NCBI GenBank assembly: GCA_002254845.1
Contig: NKPT01000001.1
Location: 15,001-79,000 of the forward strand
Direction of reading: 5' to 3'
DNA from: Chloracidobacterium sp. CP2_5A
Lineage (GTDB): Bacteria; Acidobacteriota; Blastocatellia; Chloracidobacteriales; Chloracidobacteriaceae
DNA: 64,000 nt
Positions 36,385-43,829 of this stretch are shown piece by piece. Below the pieces are notes generated by a model that worked only from the letters and a program-made list of their open reading frames with translations, was not told the DNA's origin and did not search any database. How positions within the stretch are numbered: the first letter of the stretch is position 1; every line of letters begins with the position of its first letter. A program made the translations under genes and the position numbers.

Positions 36385-37344
36385 ATGTCGATCATGCCAG
36401 ACGCCGCGCATCAGTTCATTGAATTTCTACGCCGTCACGACGACCAGGATTGGGCGGACATTGTCGCCAGCCTGGCGCCGGATGTTCACGAAGCGGATCG
36501 AAACGCCCTGCGCGTATGGTTTGCCTTTTACCCGGTCAAGCTGTTCCGAATCCTCATGGAGGACGAGGCGCGGGCGCGGCGCGACTGCCTGCTTGGCGGG
36601 CGCTACCGCCTGAGCGATCATATCCATACGTCGCATCGCTTCTTCTATGGTCACCGCTTCTGGCCGCAGGCTCAAAAAGCCGTGTTGCTCGACTTGAAAA
36701 CCCCGCCGCGGACAACGCTTGAAAGCCATATTCGTCAGGCGGCGCGCCGCGCCGGAGCGGATTCGCGACTCACGCTCGCCATCACGGCGGTAGCCTATGC
36801 CACGCTCCAGCAAGTCGGGGCTGAGGCTTTCAGCCAGCCTTCCCCGCCCGTCGCCGCGCCGCCAATCGAGCCGGACGCCATCGTCGCCGAGCGGCGTCGC
36901 CCGGAGCCGCGCTCCCTCTGGGACATGTTGCTGCGGAGCGAAGTCAACCAGACTTACACCATTCGCTTTGACGAGACCGATCCGGCGGCGTCCTTTCGGG
37001 CGGTTCGCGGCCAGACCCTGACCATGGCGGCCGCGGAAATGCCCAACGCGACATCCTTCAAGGCAAAGGATCCGCGCTGCGTCACGGGCCCGATTCCCGT
37101 GGAGTGCCAAACCGGAGCGTGCGGCACATGCTGGGTCGGCATTCTGAGCGGCGCTGAAAGCCTGAACGCCATCACGCCCTTCGAGGTCTCGCGGCTGAAG
37201 AAGATTGGCTACCCCTATGACGGCGCGACGCATCCGCTCATTCGACTGGGCTGCAAGGCCGTCTGCGAGGGGCGGGTGTCGCTGGCCATCCCGCCCTGGA
37301 ACGGCGTCCTGTCCAATTGGGAAAAGCCGCCCATTCGCGGCTAG
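36385..37344 (+). CDS. Protein with novel N-terminal domain and C-terminal [2Fe-2S] ferredoxin fold
   Basis: A 319-residue protein. The C-terminal 120 residues carry ferredoxin-type cluster ligands in CQTGACGTC (Cys241, Cys246, Cys249) and LGCKAVCEG (Cys290, with Cys294 nearby), spaced as in plant-type or SDH-type [2Fe-2S] domains. The N-terminal 180 residues are helical with several His and Trp (SDHIHTSHRFFYGHRFWPQA near 75-94) and match no family I know. A role in electron transfer is likely. The ATG has no clear ribosome site; a second ATG lies three codons on. Confidence 0.82.
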   Translation: MSIMPDAAHQFIEFLRRHDDQDWADIVASLAPDVHEADRNALRVWFAFYPVKLFRILMEDEARARRDCLLGGRYRLSDHIHTSHRFFYGHRFWPQAQKAVLLDLKTPPRTTLESHIRQAARRAGADSRLTLAITAVAYATLQQVGAEAFSQPSPPVAAPPIEPDAIVAERRRPEPRSLWDMLLRSEVNQTYTIRFDETDPAASFRAVRGQTLTMAAAEMPNATSFKAKDPRCVTGPIPVECQTGACGTCWVGILSGAESLNAITPFEVSRLKKIGYPYDGATHPLIRLGCKAVCEGRVSLAIPPWNGVLSNWEKPPIRG

Positions 37345-37348
37345 CGCG

Positions 37349-38515
37349 CTAATCCGCCGCGACCAGCGCGGGAGGCGACTGGACAAGCCGCGCTTGAACC
37401 CGCTCGCGCAGCGCGGCGATGGGCTCCTGCTCCGCGTAGGCCGCGATCGCCGCCCTCACGGCGGGCAGCGCTTCAAAGGGCTGGAGCGCCTCGACCGCCA
37501 GGCGACGGATGTAGCCGCGGCGCGAAGTCAGCCCCCGCAGCGCCAGCGGCTCGATGGCGGACTCATCGCCCAGCGCGGCCAAGGCTCGCGCGGCGTGAAA
37601 GGCCAAGTCTTCATCCGCGGCGGACAGGAGCGGCGTCAGCGCGTCGCGCGTATCCCGCCCCAATCGCCCCAGCGCCACCGCCGCGTAGGCGCGCAGCCCG
37701 TCGCCAATTTCGCTCGCGTACAGCGCTTCCAGCGCGGGCAGGCTGGCGCGGTCGCCTAGCTCGCCAAGAGCGAAAACAATTTCAGCTCGCGACAGCGCTA
37801 CGCGCTCTTCCGCCGTGAGGAGTCGCGCCAGCGGCGCGCGAGCCTCAGCGTCGCCAAGCAACGCCAGCGCATGAAGGCACATTTCGTGAACCTGCTCGTT
37901 GAGTTGTCCAAAGTCATCGCCGATGCGCAGGCCGCGCAGCGCCCGCAAGTCGGGGATGGCCTGCGGGTCGCCAAGCTTGCCTAACGCGACGACGCAGGCG
38001 AAGCGAACGCCGGGCCGCCAATCGGAAAGCCACTGAGTCAGCGGCGCGCGCGCGCGCGCATCGTTGAGGTCGCCCAACGCGAGGGCGGCGTCCTCGCGCA
38101 GCGCGGACTGATTCTCGCTAAGGCGCAAGTCGCCCAGCGTGGCGGCGAGCGGCTCGAAGGCGCGCGCATCGCCGTAATCGCCAAGGGCGACGGCCAATTC
38201 GCCTCGCGTCTGGGCCGCCATCCCGGCATCGGACGCCAGCCAGTCCGCGACTTCATCCGCCGCCTGTTGCCGTTGCGCGTCGGAGGCTTGCTCATCGAGC
38301 AAAATGGCCGCGAGTCGCCGCGCGCGGTCGCGCTCCCCGCGCTCTTGCTCCGCGGCCGCTTGCCCAAAATCGCCTAGGCGGGTTTTGTAGGGGCAGGCCG
38401 CTACAAACGGGCAGTTGACACAGGACAAATACATCGCCAGCGCGGGGCAAAGACCGCGGGATTGTCCTTCGGGACGAGCGGCCAGCGATAGAAGCGGATT
38501 GATGGAAGTCGCCAT
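37349..38515 (-). CDS. HEAT-repeat protein with N-terminal four-cysteine cluster
   Basis: A 388-residue protein. Near the N-terminus four Cys (23, 32, 35, 41; pattern C-x8-C-x2-C-x5-C) could bind an Fe-S cluster or zinc. From about 95 to the end, eight or more HEAT/PBS-lyase-like repeats follow (ALGDYGDARAFEPLAATLGD, ALGKLGDPQAIPDLRALRG, ALGRLGRDTRDALTPLLSAA). Such repeats are protein-binding scaffolds. GAGGAGG lies six bases before the ATG at 38515; a 61-residue extension is implausible. Near 38044 the gene has a (GC)n run of about 15 bases. It is divergent from recA; function is unknown. Confidence 0.8.
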   Translation of the reverse strand: MATSINPLLSLAARPEGQSRGLCPALAMYLSCVNCPFVAACPYKTRLGDFGQAAAEQERGERDRARRLAAILLDEQASDAQRQQAADEVADWLASDAGMAAQTRGELAVALGDYGDARAFEPLAATLGDLRLSENQSALREDAALALGDLNDARARAPLTQWLSDWRPGVRFACVVALGKLGDPQAIPDLRALRGLRIGDDFGQLNEQVHEMCLHALALLGDAEARAPLARLLTAEERVALSRAEIVFALGELGDRASLPALEALYASEIGDGLRAYAAVALGRLGRDTRDALTPLLSAADEDLAFHAARALAALGDESAIEPLALRGLTSRRGYIRRLAVEALQPFEALPAVRAAIAAYAEQEPIAALRERVQARLVQSPPALVAAD

Positions 38516-38752
38516 GGAACCTCCTCGGGGTAACTCATAAAGCCTATGGAGAAACCCGGCTTGCGGTAAGGCCTTGAGCGCGCGGGGCGGGAAAGGCCGC
38601 CGATCGCGCTCGCGTCGTCCGCAAGGCGGATGCATCAGGGGCGCTCTTTTCAATCTAGTCCCAAGCAGGTATGGTTCAAAGACGATTTCCGAAGCCATTC
38701 AATACCCGCTCCCCGCGACCTCCGACTGCCGATCTTCCAGCGAGAAACCTCT

Positions 38753-39811
38753 ATGACCGACGAGCGACAGGAACGTAACAAGGCGATTGACGCCGCTATT
38801 GCCGGGCTTGAAAAGCAATTTGGGAAAGGCGTCATCATGCGCCTCGGCGAGCGCCAGGCGATTGAAGTGCCGGCCATTTCCACGACTTGTCTGAGCTTGG
38901 ACGCCGCCATCGGCGTTGGCGGCATGCCGCGCGGGCGGATTGTTGAAATCTATGGGCCGGAGTCCGGCGGCAAGACGACGCTGGCGCTGCACGTGGTTGC
39001 CGAGGCGCAGCGCGCCGGCGGGCAAGTGGCGTTCATTGACGCCGAGCACGCGCTTGATCCGAGTTACGCAGCCAAGCTGGGCGTGGATACTGAAAACCTC
39101 TTTGTCTCGCAGCCCGACAGCGGCGAGCAGGCGCTGGAAATCGCCGAAGCCCTCGTTCGCTCAACGGCTTTTGATCTCGTCGTCGTGGACTCCGTCGCCG
39201 CCCTTGTACCCAAGGCCGAGCTCGACGGCGATATGGGCGATTCGCTGCCGGGGCTTCAGGCGCGGCTGATGTCGCAGGCGCTCCGCAAGCTGACGGCGGT
39301 GGCGAATCGGACCAACACCTGCCTTATTTTCATCAACCAAATCCGCGAGAAGATTGGCGTTATGTGGGGGTCGCCCGAAACGACGACCGGCGGCCGCGCG
39401 TTGAAGTTTTACGCTTCCGTGCGGATTGACATCCGCCGGACAGCCTCCATCAAGGACGGCGAGGAGATCATCGGAAGCCGCACCAAGGCCAAGATTGCGA
39501 AAAACAAGCTGGCGCCGCCCTTCAAGGAAGTCGAGTTTGACATCATTTACGGCAAGGGCATTTCGCGCGAGGGCGATTTGCTCGACCTCGGCGTGGAGCA
39601 CAAGCTCATCGAGAAAAGCGGAGCGTGGTTTTCCATCAAGGGCGGCGAGCGTTTAGGACAGGGACGCGAAAATGCCAAGCAGGCGCTGGCAACGAATCCG
39701 GACCTGCGCGAGCGATTGGAGCGGGAGCTGCGGGCTATTCTCATGCCGAGCCGCGTCGCGGCGACGCCGGCGGCGGACGTCAGCGCCAAGGCCAAGGGCG
39801 CGCCGGAGTAG
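38753..39811 (+). CDS. recA: RecA recombinase
   Basis: RecA forms filaments on single-stranded DNA for homologous recombination and SOS induction. Walker [10 protein letters not shown] at 68-76, Walker [11 protein letters not shown], loop L1 MGSDSLPG-like ([14 protein letters not shown]) and loop L2 ([11 protein letters not shown]) are present. The 352-residue length is normal. The start ATG 38753 matches the family; the frame is open upstream but unlike RecA. No clear SOS box was seen in the 237 bp divergent spacer. The gene is followed by an unusual 15 bp repeat that runs into its terminator. Confidence 0.98.
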   Translation: MTDERQERNKAIDAAIAGLEKQFGKGVIMRLGERQAIEVPAISTTCLSLDAAIGVGGMPRGRIVEIYGPESGGKTTLALHVVAEAQRAGGQVAFIDAEHALDPSYAAKLGVDTENLFVSQPDSGEQALEIAEALVRSTAFDLVVVDSVAALVPKAELDGDMGDSLPGLQARLMSQALRKLTAVANRTNTCLIFINQIREKIGVMWGSPETTTGGRALKFYASVRIDIRRTASIKDGEEIIGSRTKAKIAKNKLAPPFKEVEFDIIYGKGISREGDLLDLGVEHKLIEKSGAWFSIKGGERLGQGRENAKQALATNPDLRERLERELRAILMPSRVAATPAADVSAKAKGAPE

Positions 39812-39820
39812 GCGAGCGAT

Positions 39821-39910
39821 CTTTCCAAGCCGACGCTTTCCAAGCCGACGCTTTCCAAGCCGACGCTTTCCAAGCCGACGCTTTCCAAGCCGACGCTTTC
39901 CAAGCCGACG
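39821..39910. repeat. Six perfect tandem copies of a 15 bp unit after recA
   Basis: CTTTCCAAGCCGACG is repeated six times without a mismatch, starting 9 bp after the recA stop. The last copy supplies the left arm (CCAAGCCG) of a hairpin whose right arm (CGGCTTGG) follows once. It lies between convergent genes and codes for nothing I can support. Confidence 0.97.
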
Positions 39911-39921
39911 CAGCGGCTTGG
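39900..39921. terminator. Hairpin built on the last 15 bp repeat
   Basis: CCAAGCCG at 39900-39907 pairs with CGGCTTGG at 39914-39921 around a 6-base loop. Any of the six repeat copies could offer the left arm. There is no T run. Confidence 0.55.
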
Positions 39922-39933
39922 GAACAGCGACCG

Positions 39934-39960
39934 CCGCAAGGTCGCGCTACGCCCTTGCGG
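39934..39960. terminator. Second hairpin between recA and the desaturase gene
   Basis: CCGCAAGG at 39934-39941 pairs with CCTTGCGG at 39953-39960 around an 11-base loop. Placed between two convergent genes, it can serve both strands. Confidence 0.5.
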
Positions 39961-40006
39961 GAAGACCGCCCTCATCTCTCCAGCCGCAATCCTCTCAGCC
40001 GCCGCC

Positions 40007-41374
40007 TCAGCTCGCCGCGCTCCGCCACCGCTCCAGAATGGCTTTGGCGGCGAGCCGCCCGCTGGCGGTCGCGCCCTCCATGCTGTCAAAGAAGCGATGC
40101 CCGCGCGTGAAGCCGCCGGCCAGGAAAAAGTTGGGCACCGGCGAAGCCTGCGTCGGACGATACCGCTCCAGCCCCGGCTTCGGGTGATAGACCGACTGCG
40201 GAATGCGCACCACGGAAGCCTTGACGATCGCGAGCCGCGGCGCGACCGCCGGATAGTACGACTTCATCCGCTCCCACACCGCCGCGACAATTTCCGCGTC
40301 GCTCAGCCGGAACAGGTCGCGCGCGGGCGCGACGACCGCCTCAAGCAGGGTGTTGCCGCTAGCCGGCGCGTAGCGCGGCGTCGTCACGCGCATGTCGGCA
40401 TAGACCGGCGTCAGACCGCCGCCGCCAAAGAGCAGGTTGTCGCGCTCAGTGAGGCGACCGTCGAGCCAAAGCTGGACGTTCATCACCGGAACGCCCGTGA
40501 AGCGGCGCAAATCGTCAAAGTATGGATACTGCGCTCGCCAAGCGGACGGAATCAGGCGATTCAGCTGATGAACTGGCAGCGCGCACAGGTAGGCGTCGCC
40601 CTGATGCAGCGCATCCCCGACAACCAAGCCGCGCGCCTGTCCGCGCTCGTCCAGCTCGATCCGCGTCACTTTGCATCCCGTATGGACGCGACCGCCGGCC
40701 ACCTCGATGGCGCGCGCGATGGGCTGCGTCAGGCACTCCTCCGGCGAGCCTTCCAGAAAGGCGACCTGGAAGCCGTCGTCCCGCCGCAAAAACAGCCGAA
40801 AAACGTTCAGCACCACCTGGGCCGACAGCTCTTCGGGCGGCAAAAACTTCAGGGCCAGCGTTTGCGGCAGCAGCATGCCGCCGAGCAGATTGTCCCCGAC
40901 GCCCTGTCGGCGATGCCAGTCGGCGTAACTGAGCTCGTCCTGCGCGTCGGCGTAACCGCTATCGCCAAACAGCGCCGGCAGGAGCGCCCGCCCATAGGCC
41001 AGCTTTTCGCTCAATGAAAACTGGCTGGCGGTCACAAGGTTTGGCAGCAGGTGCAGCGGGAACGGCAGCCCGCGCCACGAAACAATGTCGTAGGTGACGC
41101 CGCCCGGCAGCGTGAAATGGCAAACCGGGTCTTTCCACCGCAGGTAGGCGTCCGCGCCGACGGCCCGCATGAGCTTGAACAGCTCTTCATAGCAGCCGAA
41201 AAATACGTGCAGCCCCGACTCAATCCAGTCCCCGTCACTATCTTTCCAAGCCGAAACCTTGCCGCCGAGGATTGGGCGGGCTTCAAACAGCTCGACGGCG
41301 CAACCGGCTTGCGTCAAATCATAAGCGGCGGCGAGGCCGGCAAGGCCGCCACCCGCAATCACGACTTTCTTCAT
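40007..41374 (-). CDS. Plant/cyanobacteria-type carotene desaturase (CrtP/CrtQ-like)
   Basis: A 455-residue FAD enzyme. The N-terminal VVIAGGGLAGLAAAYDL is the FAD-binding loop, followed by GGKVSAWKDSDGDWIESGLH and VFFGCYEELF, which match the plant-type PDS/ZDS desaturases rather than bacterial CrtI. The C-terminal FFLAGGFTRGHRFFDSMEGA with ASGRLAAKAI is the second FAD motif. It probably inserts double bonds into phytoene or zeta-carotene at the inner membrane. HpnE-like squalene enzymes share the fold and are an alternative. It starts 36 bp after the sigma-54 regulator on the same strand. No other carotenoid gene is in the window. Confidence 0.83.
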   Translation of the reverse strand: MKKVVIAGGGLAGLAAAYDLTQAGCAVELFEARPILGGKVSAWKDSDGDWIESGLHVFFGCYEELFKLMRAVGADAYLRWKDPVCHFTLPGGVTYDIVSWRGLPFPLHLLPNLVTASQFSLSEKLAYGRALLPALFGDSGYADAQDELSYADWHRRQGVGDNLLGGMLLPQTLALKFLPPEELSAQVVLNVFRLFLRRDDGFQVAFLEGSPEECLTQPIARAIEVAGGRVHTGCKVTRIELDERGQARGLVVGDALHQGDAYLCALPVHQLNRLIPSAWRAQYPYFDDLRRFTGVPVMNVQLWLDGRLTERDNLLFGGGGLTPVYADMRVTTPRYAPASGNTLLEAVVAPARDLFRLSDAEIVAAVWERMKSYYPAVAPRLAIVKASVVRIPQSVYHPKPGLERYRPTQASPVPNFFLAGGFTRGHRFFDSMEGATASGRLAAKAILERWRSAAS

Positions 41375-41410
41375 AGCTTTAGCTCAGCGGGGGCGGAGTG
41401 GGGCGCCGGA

Positions 41411-42853
41411 CTAGGGCGCGTCCGAGGCGTCGCCGGCGCGGTACGCGCCGCTTTCCCGAAATATGCTCGCCGTTTGGCGAATTTTGTGCTTATCGAGCAA
41501 GTGGCGCAGACTGCGCACCGACATGTTGAGCAGCTCCGCGGCTTTGGTCTGATTGCCGCGGGTCCGGCGGAGCGACTGCAAGATGTACGACTTCTCGACT
41601 TCCATGAGGAAGTTTTCGAGATGGATGCCTTGCTCCGGCAAATCAAAAGCCGAGGCCGCGCGCGCCGGGTCGTAGCGCAGGACGCTTTCCGGCAAGCGTT
41701 CCGGCTGAATTTCGGGCGTTGGCTCAAGCGCGACGGCGCGCTCAATAATGTTTTCCAACTCCCGGACGTTCCCTGGAAACGAATAGCTCTCAAGCTGTTT
41801 CAGCGTGGCTTCCGCGATGCCGGTTACGGGGGGCGTCCGATTCTGACCGTATTTCTTGAGAAAATGTAAGGCCAAGTCACGAATATCTTCCCGGCGCTCG
41901 CGCAGCGGCGGCACGGTAATGGGAATGACGTTGACCCGAAAATAGAGGTCCTTGCGGAAGCTTCCGTCTTCAACCATCTGTGACAGGTCGCGGTTTGTAG
42001 CGGCCACCACCCGCACGTCCACTGGAATTTCTTCCGTGCCGCCAACGCGGCGAATGGATCGTTCCTGGAGCGCGCGCAGCAGCTTGACCTGCATCCCTAA
42101 GCTCATCTCTCCGATTTCATCGAGGAAGAGCGTGCCGCCGTCCGCCGCCTCAAACAGCCCCTTCTTGTTGGCAATGGCGCCGGTAAACGCTCCCTTTATG
42201 TAGCCAAATAGCTCGGATTCGAGGAGCGTTTCCGTGAACGCGCCGCAGTTGATCGAAACAAACGGCCGCTCGCTGCGCGGGCTACAGGCATGGATGCCGC
42301 GCGCGACCAGCTCCTTTCCGGTCCCGGACTCGCCCGTGATGAGCACGGTGCTGTTCGTGCCGGCGATGGTTTGCATCAACTGGAGGACTTCCTGCATCGC
42401 CCGGCTGCGCCCAATGATGTTTTCCAGGCGCGTCCGGTCGCCCAGCTCGCGCTTGAGCAGCGCGACTTCGCGGCGCAGAAGGCTTTTCTCAAAGGCGTTT
42501 TTGACAACGAGCTTGAGCTCGTCAATGTCGAAGGGCTTTTGAATAAAATCATCCGCGCCGAGCTTGAAGGCTTCGCGGGCTTGCTCAACCGTGCCGTGGG
42601 CCGTCATGAGGATGACCACCGTATCGGGCGAGAGCTTCCGGCATTCAAGCAAAAGCTCTGTTCCCGAAAGGCGCGGCATCTTGACATCTGACAGCACAAT
42701 GTCAAAAACCGTGCCGCGCAGGGCCTCCAGCGCCTGCGCGCCGTTTTCGGCAATAAACGTGCGGTAGCCCGCCCGCCGGAACACGTGGTCGAGCAGCTCG
42801 CGCATGCTCAACTCGTCATCCACGATGAGAATCGTCGGCACGTGGTCAGTCAT
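41411..42853 (-). CDS. NtrC-family sigma-54 response regulator
   Basis: A 480-residue activator. The receiver domain has Asp56 and Lys106. The AAA+ domain has Walker A GESGTGKE (174-181), the sigma-54 contact loop GAFTGA (221-226) and Walker [13 protein letters not shown] Fis-type helix-turn-helix ends it ([20 protein letters not shown]). The pattern is close to PilR- and AtoC-like activators. No kinase gene is adjacent. It lies 36 bp upstream of the carotene desaturase gene and may share its transcript. The 9 bp word CTCAGGTCG occurs twice with a 16 bp period just before the start (42859 and 42875), a possible binding site. Confidence 0.93.
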   Translation of the reverse strand: MTDHVPTILIVDDELSMRELLDHVFRRAGYRTFIAENGAQALEALRGTVFDIVLSDVKMPRLSGTELLLECRKLSPDTVVILMTAHGTVEQAREAFKLGADDFIQKPFDIDELKLVVKNAFEKSLLRREVALLKRELGDRTRLENIIGRSRAMQEVLQLMQTIAGTNSTVLITGESGTGKELVARGIHACSPRSERPFVSINCGAFTETLLESELFGYIKGAFTGAIANKKGLFEAADGGTLFLDEIGEMSLGMQVKLLRALQERSIRRVGGTEEIPVDVRVVAATNRDLSQMVEDGSFRKDLYFRVNVIPITVPPLRERREDIRDLALHFLKKYGQNRTPPVTGIAEATLKQLESYSFPGNVRELENIIERAVALEPTPEIQPERLPESVLRYDPARAASAFDLPEQGIHLENFLMEVEKSYILQSLRRTRGNQTKAAELLNMSVRSLRHLLDKHKIRQTASIFRESGAYRAGDASDAP

Positions 42854-42921
42854 AATATCTCAGGTCGGTAAGGCCTCAGGTCGTTCGCGCTTGATCGAGC
42901 ATCACTCGCTCAGCCAGCCTG

Positions 42922-42937
42922 CCAACCGCCCGGTTGG
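42922..42937. promoter_or_regulatory. 16 bp palindrome in the regulator/DUF2934 spacer
   Basis: CCAACCG-CC-CGGTTGG is a near-perfect dyad, a plausible site for a dimeric regulator. It lies 69 bp before the NtrC-family gene and about 215 bp before the DUF2934 gene. The rest of this 297 bp spacer shows no gene and no clear -24/-12 promoter. Confidence 0.35.
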
Positions 42938-43150
42938 ACAAGCGCAGGGTTTTCAAAAGCGGAAGCCGCATGGTAGTGTCTGCAAAGGCTGTCGTCCAAG
43001 AAAATCTTTACGTGGCGCGTTCACAGACAGGACGACCTGCATTTTGCACGCCTTTGCCGCGCTCGCGCGTTGGTCGCCGCCCACGGCTGAAGCCCTTTTG
43101 CGCGGCGCGCCGGCGAGGGAGGAAGGCTCACGGAGGAATCAGGAACGGAA

Positions 43151-43726
43151 ATGATTGATACAAAAAGCGTTCGTCAGTCACTGCTGCAAGATCGAGCCGT
43201 CCTGGACGCGATTCGTCGCCGGGCGCACCAGCTTTCGCTCGAGCGTGGCTACAGCACGCCGCAGCACATGGCTGACGATTGGTTTCGCGCCGAGAGCGAA
43301 GTTCTTGAAAAGCTCCTTGAGGAGGAAGTCAAGCGCCGCCAAAAGATGAATGCAGCGATCAGCGAAGGCGCGATGGCGGAGGAAGCGGTGCCGGCTGTGA
43401 CGCTTCCGCCGGCTTTGGCGCACCGGCTCGCGGAGTTGCCGGCGGCGGCGAAAAAGCCGGTCGCCCAGCGCAAAAAGGCAACCGCGCCGTCCGCCAACGA
43501 ACCCGCCAATCAAGACGGCGCGCCGGCGATCCAGCCGATCGCCCCAGCGTCGCCGCCGGCAGACGCGGTCGCGGCGACAACTTCTGAGTCGGCGAGTTCC
43601 GAGCCGGCGAGCGCCGCCGCCAGCAAGCCGAAACGGACACGCAAGCCGTCGGCACCCAAAGCCGCCCCCGCGACGCCCGCGTCCAAATCCAAGGCCGCCA
43701 AGCCAGCCAAGAAAAAATTATCCTGA
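43151..43726 (+). CDS. DUF2934-like protein with basic Ala/Pro/Lys-rich tail
   Basis: A 191-residue protein. Residues 12-65 (VLDAIRRRAHQLSLERGYST and HMADDWFRAESEVLEKLLEE) fit the DUF2934 pattern, whose function is not known. Residues 95-191 are low complexity: Ala, Pro, Ser and Lys, ending in a Lys-rich stretch like histone H1. AGGA lies seven bases before the ATG. A 103 bp gap separates it from the SpoIIE gene on the same strand. Confidence 0.75.
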   Translation: MIDTKSVRQSLLQDRAVLDAIRRRAHQLSLERGYSTPQHMADDWFRAESEVLEKLLEEEVKRRQKMNAAISEGAMAEEAVPAVTLPPALAHRLAELPAAAKKPVAQRKKATAPSANEPANQDGAPAIQPIAPASPPADAVAATTSESASSEPASAAASKPKRTRKPSAPKAAPATPASKSKAAKPAKKKLS

Positions 43727-43829
43727 CCGAAAGACTGGCGGCTTCCCTTTTCGAAGGCGTCGGGCGTTCATCTGGCGAACCTGGATTTCTCCCTGAGCCA
43801 AGCCTGCATTTTGGAAAGCAGCCTGCCAA

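Noticed and set aside
38044-38058. A (GC)n dinucleotide run as a phase-variation switch
   Set aside because: It lies inside the HEAT gene and codes alternating Ala and Arg in frame; in DNA this GC-rich such a short run may be chance.
42854-42960. A sigma-54 promoter before the NtrC-family gene
   Set aside because: TTGGCAGG is followed by no GC at the required distance, so the -24/-12 pattern fails.
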